A DNA stretch of 20,996 nucleotides from Thermoplasmatales archaeon (GTDB lineage: Archaea > Thermoplasmatota > Thermoplasmata > Thermoplasmatales > GCA-001856825): assembly GCA_014874235.1 (NCBI GenBank), contig JACWAC010000003.1:1-20996 (forward strand), given 5' to 3'. The notes under the pieces are model-generated. The model worked only from the letters and a program-made list of their open reading frames with translations. It was not told the origin of the DNA and did not search any database. Made by a program: the position numbers and the translations under genes. Shown one piece after another: positions 6,870 to 14,052 of this stretch. Position 1 is the stretch's first letter; every line of letters begins with the position of its first letter.

Positions 6870-8276
6870 TTAGCGTTTTCCTATGCGTACCGGATATCTA
6901 TCTGTGAGGCAACCAAGGCAGAGCTTCTCCTTCCCCTGAGCCGTTGCTTCTATCAACCCTTCCAAAGAGATGTAGCGGAGACTGTCTGCGCCCAGCTTCG
7001 CATTTATTTCCTTGAGACTCCTGTTTGATGCTATGAATTGGTCCTTGGTCTTCATGTCGATTCCCAGGTAGCAGGGAAACCGTACCGGAGGACACGCTAT
7101 TCTCAGGTGGACTTCCTTTGCTCCATACTTCTTCAGCAATCGGACTATCTTCCTCGTCGTGTTTCCTCTGATTATGCTGTCATCGACTAGGACTACCTTC
7201 TTCCCGTCTATCAGCTGACGTATCGGGTTTAGCTTTATGTCGAGTTCACTCTCCCTTCCTGCCTGTTCCGGCATAATGAAGGTCCTGTCCACATACCTGT
7301 TCTTGATGAGCGCCTCAACGAGGGGTATGCCCGATTCCTCAGCATATCCTTGTGCGTGGGTCCTGGCCGAGTCCGGGACCGCAACAACGCAGTCTGCTTT
7401 GCTTACGGGGCTTTCCCTTGCAAGAATCCTGCCAAGTTCCATCCTTGTTTCGAACACACTCCTGCCATCCAGAATGCTATCGGGTCTTGCGAAGTAGACG
7501 TATTCGAACATGCAATGTGCAGTTCTCGCTTCCTCATTGTACATGAACGAATCTATTTCGTTCTTCTTTATCTCCACAATTTCTCCCGGTCTGACATCCC
7601 TTATCATCTTTCCGTTGAGCTGATCAAAAACGACACTTTCAGATGCAGCGCAGTATCCGTACTCGGTTGTGCCAACTACCAATGGCCGTATACCATTCGG
7701 ATCCCTTGCAACAAACAACCTCTGGTTTATCATGATGTTGAGAGAATATGCACCCACCAGTTTCTTGAACGTGTTCTTCATGGATAGAATTGGGTCAGCA
7801 GTCTTTGAAAGCTCTATGGAAAGCAACTTCATTATGACTTCAGTATCAGAGTTTGTGGCAAATGAATACCCCTTGCTCTCAAGTGATTTCTTCAGCAGGG
7901 AAGCATTGACGATTTCTCCGTTGTGGCCAATCGCAATTTCGTATTTACCAATGTTAGCATAGAGCGGCTGCGCATTTTCGAGAACCGACGAACCTGCGGT
8001 GCTGTACCTTATGTGGCCGATGCCAATTCCAGCATCCTTTTCCAGCTTGACTCCTGAGAAAACTTCATTTACGAGTCCCATCCCCCTATAAGTTCTCAGC
8101 GACTTTCCTGTGTTGATGGAAATTCCTGAAGACTCCTGCCCTCTATGCTGAATTATTCTCAACGACTGTATCAGTCTATACCCTACGGGCACGCTCTCTG
8201 CGAGTACTACAATCCCGCAGGACTCACCTAAGCTTCGCCCAGTTATAACTTCTGATCCTTGAGTCCGGATATCCAC
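6870..8276 (-). CDS. purF: Amidophosphoribosyltransferase (glutamine PRPP amidotransferase)
   Basis: PurF makes phosphoribosylamine from PRPP and glutamine, the first step of purine synthesis. It is 468 residues and of the iron-sulfur, propeptide-bearing type. The Ntn nucleophile is C20, followed by GIVV, after a predicted 19-residue propeptide that must be cleaved off. The [4Fe-4S] ligands C255, C402, C453 and C456 correspond to the four cysteines of the Bacillus enzyme. The PRPP loop is VVLVDDSIIRGNTT at 361-374. The start is a GTG at 8276 with AGGTG (8289-8285) 8 bp upstream. It lies inside rpl37e, and no ATG, GTG or TTG occurs in frame between it and the Cys codon, so the 53-bp overlap seems real. 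It is the last gene of the lsm-rpl37e-purF unit, a known archaeal gene order. Confidence 0.93.
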   Translation of the reverse strand: MDIRTQGSEVITGRSLGESCGIVVLAESVPVGYRLIQSLRIIQHRGQESSGISINTGKSLRTYRGMGLVNEVFSGVKLEKDAGIGIGHIRYSTAGSSVLENAQPLYANIGKYEIAIGHNGEIVNASLLKKSLESKGYSFATNSDTEVIMKLLSIELSKTADPILSMKNTFKKLVGAYSLNIMINQRLFVARDPNGIRPLVVGTTEYGYCAASESVVFDQLNGKMIRDVRPGEIVEIKKNEIDSFMYNEEARTAHCMFEYVYFARPDSILDGRSVFETRMELGRILARESPVSKADCVVAVPDSARTHAQGYAEESGIPLVEALIKNRYVDRTFIMPEQAGRESELDIKLNPIRQLIDGKKVVLVDDSIIRGNTTRKIVRLLKKYGAKEVHLRIACPPVRFPCYLGIDMKTKDQFIASNRSLKEINAKLGADSLRYISLEGLIEATAQGKEKLCLGCLTDRYPVRIGKR

Positions 8277-8385
8277 AGTGTGAACACCTTTTGTCGGTCA
8301 CGTTGTAAGAATGGTGACCACATCTCCTGCACTTTATATGGACTTTTATCCTGTTCCTTCTCCCCATCGAGGGGGTTCCTCTCAT
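8224..8385 (-). CDS. rpl37e: Large ribosomal subunit protein eL37 (L37e)
   Basis: This 53-residue basic ribosomal protein is below common length cut-offs but is clear. It starts RGTPSMGRRNR, has a zinc ribbon with C19, C22, C34 and C37, and ends with the family's RSYNWAKLR signature. It binds 23S rRNA in the large subunit. The ATG at 8385 follows the lsm stop codon by one base and has GGAGG (8399-8395) 9 bp upstream, inside lsm. Its last 53 bp overlap the start of purF in another frame. The pairing with lsm and purF is found in several archaeal genomes. Confidence 0.93.
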   Translation of the reverse strand: MRGTPSMGRRNRIKVHIKCRRCGHHSYNVTDKRCSHCGYPDSRIRSYNWAKLR

Positions 8386-8386
8386 T

Positions 8387-8623
8387 CTATATCGCCTCCG
8401 AAGGTGAAATGTATACCACTACGTCGCCTCTGACCACCATCACGGGGAAGGTTCCCTTGCTCTTGTTTTCCACTACCTCTTCCGCATTCTTTATCACCAG
8501 GTTGAGGTGTTGGTCGTACCCATCTAGCAATCCTCTATACTCCCTGTTCCACTTTACCTTGACCAATACGTACTGGTTAAGGCTGTTCCCTAGAATGTTC
8601 AGAGGACGCAGTTTGCCTTCCAT
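8387..8623 (-). CDS. lsm: Sm-like archaeal protein (LSm, RNA-binding)
   Basis: This 78-residue protein is an archaeal LSm protein; the family forms six- or seven-membered rings that bind U-rich RNA. The Sm1 motif spans about residues 16-50 (LVKVKWNREYRGLLDGYDQH then LNLVIKNAEEV). The Sm2 motif is the VMVVRGDVVVYIS segment near 61-73. The open frame extends upstream to 8713, but the extra 30 residues do not resemble the family. The ATG at 8623 lies 24 bp from a TATA box, so the mRNA is probably leaderless. It opens the unit lsm-rpl37e-purF. Confidence 0.93.
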   Translation of the reverse strand: MEGKLRPLNILGNSLNQYVLVKVKWNREYRGLLDGYDQHLNLVIKNAEEVVENKSKGTFPVMVVRGDVVVYISPSEAI

Positions 8624-8642
8624 AAAACCAGATAGACACCTC

Positions 8643-8651
8643 GTATTTAAC
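8643..8651 (-). promoter_or_regulatory. TATA box of the lsm-rpl37e-purF unit
   Basis: Read on the minus strand, GTTAAATAC is centred near 8647, 24 bp before the lsm ATG at 8623. No ribosome binding site precedes lsm, in keeping with a leaderless transcript. Confidence 0.5.
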
Positions 8652-8749
8652 GATGTTTGGTGGATTGTAACCTCAATAACCGTTAGGACCCTCGTACCAG
8701 TACAATCTCGCAAGCTTCGCTGGTTCCCTTTTGGAGACGAGGAAGTCGC

Positions 8750-8793
8750 ATGAATTCATTCGGGAAGATTGAAATGCTAGAACGAATGCATTC
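8750..8793. promoter_or_regulatory. Two palindromic operator candidates before the 168-aa gene
   Basis: ATGAATTCAT (8750-8759) and GAATGCATTC (8784-8793) are each perfect 10-bp palindromes. They also contain a shared decamer, GAATTCATTC at 8752 and GAATGCATTC at 8784, which differ at one base and lie 32 bp apart, about three helical turns. The second ends 5 bp before the ATG at 8799, where a bound protein would block transcription start. No strong TATA box is visible near 8773 (only TTGAAATG). Confidence 0.4.
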
Positions 8794-8798
8794 TTACC

Positions 8799-9305
8799 AT
8801 GGCAAACGAATCGACAGATCAGGTATTAGGGATAATCTTATTTTCAGCAATTTCACCTGATTACACTATCAGATCGATAGTATTCACAGACAAGGAGGTC
8901 CTCCAGATACCTCTATCTCAGATGAGTGAGCTTGCTACGAGATTGAGCGGTCTTCCAGTTATTGCTGCCTGGCTTCTGGAAGCTGCAAACCCTGCCGTAT
9001 TCTCCGGCTTGGGAGGCCTTGTAGGACTCAGGATGTGGTCTAGTCTGAAGAAGAAGGTAGCAGAAATTCAGCCTGTCAAGGTCGAAAGAGGACCACTTCC
9101 TCCCGAACTGATCGAAGCAGCAAAATCCAGACTCCCATATACAGAAATCAAACAGGCGAAGATATCGAAAGTGATGATGTCCAGCGATTATTTACTTAAA
9201 CTGACAGCAGGATACTGGAAAACAGAAATGATCGTTTTCGAGGAAAGAGCCGTCCGGGATGTAACCTCACTAGTAGGTGGAACTCCCCTGGCAATGAAAA
9301 TGTGA
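8799..9305 (+). CDS. Uncharacterised 168-aa protein with PH-like features
   Basis: I do not recognise the family with certainty. The 168 residues divide into an N-terminal strand pair (about 9-39, including a TIRSIVFTDKEVLQIPL stretch), a hydrophobic, glycine-rich insert (about 52-77, with FSGLGGLVGL), a basic patch KKK at 84-86, and a C-terminal strand set (about 108-150: PYTEI, YLLKLTAG, KTEMIVF) with a final short helix. This resembles PH-like/YcxB-type domains that carry a membrane-associated hairpin, but that is inference from pattern only. The insert is long enough for one membrane pass or an amphipathic anchor. It is divergent from lsm and has its own upstream region with two palindromes; mtnP follows 47 bp downstream with its own TATA box. 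Confidence 0.6.
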   Translation: MANESTDQVLGIILFSAISPDYTIRSIVFTDKEVLQIPLSQMSELATRLSGLPVIAAWLLEAANPAVFSGLGGLVGLRMWSSLKKKVAEIQPVKVERGPLPPELIEAAKSRLPYTEIKQAKISKVMMSSDYLLKLTAGYWKTEMIVFEERAVRDVTSLVGGTPLAMKM

Positions 9306-9320
9306 GGAGAAAGGTCAGGA

Positions 9321-9330
9321 AATTTATTTA
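9321..9330 (+). promoter_or_regulatory. TATA box of the mtnP operon
   Basis: AATTTATTTA is centred 27 bp before the mtnP ATG at 9353 and is preceded by purines (AGGTCAGGA), as a BRE would be. No ribosome binding site precedes mtnP, so the transcript is probably leaderless. Confidence 0.55.
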
Positions 9331-9352
9331 GCCAACACAACATGCACTTCCA

Positions 9353-10123
9353 ATGTCCATAGGTCTAATAGGGGGCTCGGTTACGGGAAAACTGCTCGAG
9401 GATGCAGAGATAGTAAAACTGACAACCCCGTACGGAGAGATGTCTTCTCCCTTGGAACTGGGTAAGATCGGAGGGAAAGATGTGGTTGTACTATACAGAC
9501 ACGGCAAGGACCACAAGATACCTCCCCACAAGATAAATTACAGAGCAAACATGTTCGGATTAAAGGAGATGGGAGTGGAGAGAGTAATAGGAGTTTCAGC
9601 GGTTGGATCTCTCCAGAAGGACATCGAGCCCGGAGCGATCGCTCTTCCCGACCAGTTCTTCGATTATACCAAGGGCAGAGCCTATACGTTCTATGACGGA
9701 CCAGAAGTGGTTCACATCTCCATGGCAGATCCGTTCTGCCCGGAACTCTTGGACACGTTCCACAAGACTCTGATAGAACTCCGGCTCAAGTCCAAGAGAG
9801 GCGGCACCTATGTGTGCATAGAGGGACCGAGATTCTCGACGAGGGCGGAGAGCAGGTTTTTCAGAGGAGTCGGAGACATCATTGGCATGACTCTTGTTCC
9901 GGAGATAAATCTTGCAAGGGAAAAGGAGATGTGTTACCTGACGTTAGCCACCGTGACCGATTACGACGTATGGGCCGAAATACCAGTAAATTCAAAAGAA
10001 GTGATAAGAGTAATGAAAGAAAGTGAAGAAAATATAAAGAATGTTTTAGCAAACGCAATTCCGAGGATAGCATCACAGAGGGCATGCAGGTGCGGCCTTC
10101 ATCTTAAGGAGGCAGGGTTATGA
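9353..10123 (+). CDS. mtnP: S-methyl-5'-thioadenosine phosphorylase
   Basis: This 256-residue enzyme splits methylthioadenosine (MTA), the by-product of polyamine synthesis, into adenine and methylthioribose-1-phosphate. Visible motifs: phosphate-binding IGGS at 6-9 and RHGKDH at 49-54, SAVGSL at 82-87, the substrate segment EGPRFSTRAES at 157-167, and M179 for the ribose. D203 and D205 in DYDVW match the two aspartates of human MTAP that select adenine; 6-oxopurine-preferring relatives (MTIP/PNP) have other residues here. A C-x-C pair (C245, C247) lies near the C-terminus, as in several heat-stable archaeal members. It is the first gene of a four-gene operon and overlaps the next gene by 4 bp (ATGA). 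A deaminase-like gene for related nucleosides lies at 18130. Confidence 0.92.
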   Translation: MSIGLIGGSVTGKLLEDAEIVKLTTPYGEMSSPLELGKIGGKDVVVLYRHGKDHKIPPHKINYRANMFGLKEMGVERVIGVSAVGSLQKDIEPGAIALPDQFFDYTKGRAYTFYDGPEVVHISMADPFCPELLDTFHKTLIELRLKSKRGGTYVCIEGPRFSTRAESRFFRGVGDIIGMTLVPEINLAREKEMCYLTLATVTDYDVWAEIPVNSKEVIRVMKESEENIKNVLANAIPRIASQRACRCGLHLKEAGL

Positions 10124-11340
10124 AGGCAAGGTTCCTGGGAGGAGGGAACGAGGTGGGAAGACTGGGAATGGTTCTATCCACCGACAGGTACAAGTTCCTC
10201 TTCGATTATGGAATGAATCCAACTAAGCCTCCGACATTTCCCTTGTTCGCGCCTAAGGTGGATGGTGTTTTTGTCACTCATTCACACCTTGACCACGTTG
10301 GAATGCTTCCCTGGTTGAACAAGAACGGCGGAGCAAACGTCTATGCGACACCTCCGACGCTGTCCGTGATTCCCATTCTCCTCTACGATTCGGTAAAGAT
10401 AGCCAAAATGGAAGGAGGCAGTCTTCCGTTCGAGGAATTTGACGTCGACAGCATAATAGAATCTTTTACACCCCTCAACTACGGTGAGACGATGGAGTTC
10501 AAGGATCAGGACATAACCTCGCACTCAACCGGTCATCTCATTGGAAGTGCAATGTATTTAGTAAATGGAGAAAACAAACTCGTTTTCACGGGCGACATCC
10601 AGAGCATAGATACCCATCTGTTGTTTGGAATAAAACCAATAGATACCGACGTTCTGGTTGTGGAAAGCACATATGCCGGAAAGGAGCATCCGCCCCGTCC
10701 GAATGTGGAAGAGAATTTCCTATCTTCGATACAGAAAGTGGTGGAGGGAGAGGGCGTGGCAGTAGTGGCCGCATTTGCAGTTGGAAGAGCACAGGAACTC
10801 CTCATGGTTCTTGAAAACACCGACTATGAGATATGGATGGATGGTATGGCAAGGACCGTGTGTAACGTCCTCTCCAGCTTCCCAAAGTACGTGAAGAATT
10901 ATCAGAGATACAAAAAAATGCTCAGGAGAGTCAGGATGGTGAGAAGCAAGTCCGACCGTGAGAAGGCGCTAAGGGGAGACGTGATCATAACGACCGGTGG
11001 GATGCTTGATGGTGGACCGGTGCTTCACTATATTTCTAACCTGAACACTCCAAGGAATGGACTGTTCCTGACTGGATATCAGGTCGAAGACACAAACGGC
11101 AGGATGTTGCTGGAGACAGGAAGCATAGACCTCGCAGGAGTGGCTACGAAAGTGAATATGGACGTAAAATTCTTCGATTTCTCTGCTCACTCCGGACACA
11201 AAGAAATACTTGAATTCATTGAGGGATCCAGACCGGACAAAGTTGTTCTCATGCACGGAGAGAAGAGGGAAGAACTCGCTAAGGACCTGACTTCTTCAAA
11301 GGTGATTCTGCCCAAGAATGGGGAAGAATTCGAAATCTGA
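10120..11340 (+). CDS. Beta-CASP metallo-beta-lactamase ribonuclease (aCPSF2-like)
   Basis: This 406-residue protein belongs to the CPSF73/YSH1 group of RNA nucleases. In order: the metal motif THSHLDH at 53-59, STGH near 136, TGDI near 158, the beta-CASP region beginning with VVESTY, the FAVGRAQELL helix, SAHSGH near 360, and LMHGEKREE near the end. All expected zinc ligands are present. It has no N-terminal KH domains, so it is not the 630-650-residue aCPSF1 termination factor; it fits the shorter archaeal aCPSF2 group, for which 5'-3' exonuclease or endonuclease activity is known in some members. The ATG at 10120 overlaps the mtnP stop and has GGAGG (10108-10112) 7 bp upstream. Confidence 0.9.
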   Translation: MKARFLGGGNEVGRLGMVLSTDRYKFLFDYGMNPTKPPTFPLFAPKVDGVFVTHSHLDHVGMLPWLNKNGGANVYATPPTLSVIPILLYDSVKIAKMEGGSLPFEEFDVDSIIESFTPLNYGETMEFKDQDITSHSTGHLIGSAMYLVNGENKLVFTGDIQSIDTHLLFGIKPIDTDVLVVESTYAGKEHPPRPNVEENFLSSIQKVVEGEGVAVVAAFAVGRAQELLMVLENTDYEIWMDGMARTVCNVLSSFPKYVKNYQRYKKMLRRVRMVRSKSDREKALRGDVIITTGGMLDGGPVLHYISNLNTPRNGLFLTGYQVEDTNGRMLLETGSIDLAGVATKVNMDVKFFDFSAHSGHKEILEFIEGSRPDKVVLMHGEKREELAKDLTSSKVILPKNGEEFEI

Positions 11341-11345
11341 CCTCT

Positions 11346-12278
11346 ATGTTGAAGGACAAGGTACTTGACACTCTTTTCAGGGAGGAGATAACTCAGAAGG
11401 AACTGACGCTGATACTGGGAGCATCGAGATCCCGGATGTCGGAGATCCTCAAGATTCTCGAAATCAAGGGCATCATCAAGAGGAGAAAAGTGAGCCAGAG
11501 GACCGTTCTGGTGTCGCTGAACCATTCTAGGACCCTGAGGATCGGAATTCTTAGAAGTTCGGAGTACCTTCACGTTGTCGAGACACTTCGGGACCTTGCT
11601 GACAAGATACCTTTCAGAGTGACGGTCTATGAAAACAGCATGGAAGCCCTCAAGGAGCTCATGACTGGATCTGAGGACATTGTTGCCAGTCCCCTGATTT
11701 CTGGATACTTCTTCTATCTCATAGACAGGAGCATTAAACCAATTGCGGGCGTTGCCTGGGGTGGAGCGGGGATTATCAAGAGAAGCGACCACGGAAAGAT
11801 TGGCACGACTCCCTTATCTAGAATGGATAAGGATTCTAGGGAATTGAAGAACTACGAACAGGTCTACTTCAAGAGCATGGGTAACATGCTGCTTGCATAC
11901 CAGAAGAAGGAGATTGAAGCTGCACAGATCTGGGAACCCTTCCTATCTATGAATGAGGGCATTAAGAGCCCTCCAAACGGAGTGTGTTGCTGTCTCTTCA
12001 CTCGTGGAAAATCGGGGCAATCGGTCAATTCTTTCCTGGGCAAGTATGTGGAAAACGTCCAGTTGGCGGACCGGAAAACTGTCGGACGCGGAAAGTTGAG
12101 TGCACTGAGCAAACTGATAGGCGTAAAAGAGAGTGACGTGGCCAAGAGTTTGGGCTCGTACAAATTCACAACATCTATAAGCAAAACGGACCTTGAAAGT
12201 CAGGTCGAGTCTTTCGGTCTGCCCCTCGTGAAGGAGGTGGAATCATTTCTTGAAAGATCTTCCAAAGTTTCCTTATGA
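11346..12278 (+). CDS. One-component regulator: HTH plus type-2 periplasmic-binding-protein-like domain
   Basis: The 310 residues combine an N-terminal winged helix-turn-helix (about 1-60; the recognition helix is likely near 27-40, SRSRMSEILKILEIKG) with a sensor domain (about 64-300) of the NMT1/SsuA-like binding-protein type. Marks of that domain are the SPLISGYFF segment near 115, PIAGVAWGGAG near 132-142, and the WEP motif at 196-198. There is no signal peptide, so the sensor acts in the cytoplasm. The likely ligand is a small organic molecule, but the sequence does not say which. Three consecutive cysteines (214-216) lie in the sensor domain. The gene starts 5 bp after the nuclease gene and overlaps xpd by 29 bp, so it may control its own operon. 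Domain calls are by pattern and not tested. Confidence 0.72.
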   Translation: MLKDKVLDTLFREEITQKELTLILGASRSRMSEILKILEIKGIIKRRKVSQRTVLVSLNHSRTLRIGILRSSEYLHVVETLRDLADKIPFRVTVYENSMEALKELMTGSEDIVASPLISGYFFYLIDRSIKPIAGVAWGGAGIIKRSDHGKIGTTPLSRMDKDSRELKNYEQVYFKSMGNMLLAYQKKEIEAAQIWEPFLSMNEGIKSPPNGVCCCLFTRGKSGQSVNSFLGKYVENVQLADRKTVGRGKLSALSKLIGVKESDVAKSLGSYKFTTSISKTDLESQVESFGLPLVKEVESFLERSSKVSL

Positions 12279-14052
12279 GGTGTATCCCTGGCAGGAGATG
12301 ATCTTTGACAAGCTGGAGCACAGCGAAAAGAAAGCAACAATTCTTGAGAGCCCTACGGGTTCGGGGAAGACTGTCGCTGTTCTTTATCATGTGATTTCCA
12401 AATATCCCGACAGAAGGATCGTTTTCCTGACGCGCACCAACTCCCAGGGGGAGAATCTCCTGAGGGAGGCAAGAAAACTTGGGTTGAACAAGGTGATGAC
12501 ATTCTTCGGGAGAGGGGAGATGTGCCTGTTCAAGAAACAGGCTTCTGAAATGTCGCAGGGGACCCCGGAAGAACAGAGCAATTATTGCAGGGTCCTGGTC
12601 GAGAAAAACAAGAGCGGAAAGGGAGGATGTACCTACGACACCAATTACGATCAGGGTTGGAAGAAGGCGATAATGTCTCAGGAAGAGTTCCTTGCGGTGG
12701 GACAGGAATATTTCTGTCCATACTTTGCTCAAAAGAGACTTGCGACGGATGCAAGGGTGCTGGTCACGTCATATTCCTTTTTCCTCAACCCGTTCATTAG
12801 GGAAAGGTTCCTCGGATGGATGGAGGCAGATTTGAAGGACATAGTACTGATAGCAGACGAGGCACACAACATACCCGATCTCACCAGGAACCTCCTCTCT
12901 TCAAAACTCACTCATGGAACTCTTGCCGGCTGTTCTAAAGAGATTGACCAGTATGGCGACCTTCTGCTGAACAAGGTAAATGCCTCTTACATCATCGATT
13001 CAATCGGTGAGGCACTGAACTCACTCCTCAAGGAGGGGGACCGGATCATCACCACTCAAGAGGTCACCGAGGCATACATGGACGCTTTCCAGATGAACTC
13101 TCTTGACATCAAGAATCTTCTGGCCCTGATGGCGAATTTTGGGCTCTCCATAAGGGAATCCAGGAGCAACGAGGGAAAGCTCCCTAGGAGCTACATTTAC
13201 AACGCATCTATACTCGCTTCAAGACTGATGGAGGACGATGAAAGCTACAGGGTCATAATATCTCACAATGAGGAGCCGTCCGGTGTAAGTCTGATGAATC
13301 TTGAAACTTACGAGATCCTCAGTTTTTTTGGAAATTCATACAGGTCATTTTTCATGTCTGGAACCATTTCACCCTTCAGTAAATTCATTGATGAAACGGG
13401 ATTGAAGGATCCGGAGAAAGTGGTGATAAAGGCAGGCTACCTCGAGAACAACCTGAGGGTACTGTTCGTTGACGATGTGACATCCAAATACACCCTGAAA
13501 GAGGAATCAAAGGGAAGGATGGATTCTTACATAAGGGATGTAGTGGAAAAGGTCCCTAGAAACAAGGTAATATTCTGCACCTCTTACGAACAACTCTCGT
13601 CGTTCCTGGAAGTTGAAATGAGGGGAAGGATCTATTTCGAGAGGAAGGGAATGAGCAACGAGGAATTTGTCACGCTCATATCCAATTTCAAGGAAAAGGG
13701 GGGTAATCTATTCGCAGTGATAAATGGACGCATTTCCGAGGGGATCGATCTGCCCGGAAAATTGGTCGAGGTTGCCGTGCTGACTGGAATCCCATTTCCG
13801 CCACCCTCACCAGAAACGTCTGCAATGGAACTCTTCTACGAGATGAAGTTCAGGAGGGGATGGGAGTACGCTTACGATGCAGTTGCAGCGACGAAGATGA
13901 GACAGGCAATTGGAAGGCTCATCAGGGGTCCTGACGAGAGAGGAGTGGCAATAATTCTAGACTCCAGGGCCAGAAAGTTTAGGACCGAACTTCCTAATCT
14001 TTACCTGAGCAAGGACGTGGTCTCCGACACCAACAGCTTTCTAGATCAATAG
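12250..14052 (+). CDS. xpd: XPD/Rad3-type DNA helicase with [4Fe-4S] domain
   Basis: XPD is a 5'-3' superfamily-2 helicase of nucleotide excision repair. The protein has 600 residues, about the length I recall for the Thermoplasma enzyme. The N-terminal YPWQ lies at 12-15, Walker A SPTGSGKT at 34-41, the four iron-sulfur ligands at C92, C113, C127 and C156, the Walker B DEAH box at 203-206, an arch domain after it, and motif VI (QAIGRLIRG) near 555. All key residues are intact. The start is a TTG at 12250 with a strong GGAGGTG (12233-12239) 10 bp upstream, giving a 29-bp overlap with the regulator gene; a GTG at 12280 is possible but lacks a ribosome binding site and would trim the N-terminus. 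Its stop overlaps the end of carS on the other strand by 7 bp. Confidence 0.93.
   Translation: MKDLPKFPYEVYPWQEMIFDKLEHSEKKATILESPTGSGKTVAVLYHVISKYPDRRIVFLTRTNSQGENLLREARKLGLNKVMTFFGRGEMCLFKKQASEMSQGTPEEQSNYCRVLVEKNKSGKGGCTYDTNYDQGWKKAIMSQEEFLAVGQEYFCPYFAQKRLATDARVLVTSYSFFLNPFIRERFLGWMEADLKDIVLIADEAHNIPDLTRNLLSSKLTHGTLAGCSKEIDQYGDLLLNKVNASYIIDSIGEALNSLLKEGDRIITTQEVTEAYMDAFQMNSLDIKNLLALMANFGLSIRESRSNEGKLPRSYIYNASILASRLMEDDESYRVIISHNEEPSGVSLMNLETYEILSFFGNSYRSFFMSGTISPFSKFIDETGLKDPEKVVIKAGYLENNLRVLFVDDVTSKYTLKEESKGRMDSYIRDVVEKVPRNKVIFCTSYEQLSSFLEVEMRGRIYFERKGMSNEEFVTLISNFKEKGGNLFAVINGRISEGIDLPGKLVEVAVLTGIPFPPPSPETSAMELFYEMKFRRGWEYAYDAVAATKMRQAIGRLIRGPDERGVAIILDSRARKFRTELPNLYLSKDVVSDTNSFLDQ

Noticed and set aside
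8624..8713. N-terminal extension of LSm by 30 residues
   Set aside because: It would place the TATA box inside the coding region and the residues do not match Sm proteins.
8259..8753. 164-aa plus-strand open frame across lsm and rpl37e
   Set aside because: It runs antisense to two clear conserved genes and has low-complexity Ser/Phe-rich content typical of a shadow frame.
8652..8798. Possible structural RNA or tRNA in the lsm upstream region
   Set aside because: I looked for T-arm and acceptor pairing on both strands and saw none; only the two short palindromes stand out.
12175..12732. 185-aa minus-strand open frame opposite the start of xpd
   Set aside because: It is antisense to the Walker A and iron-sulfur region of XPD and shows no domain of its own.
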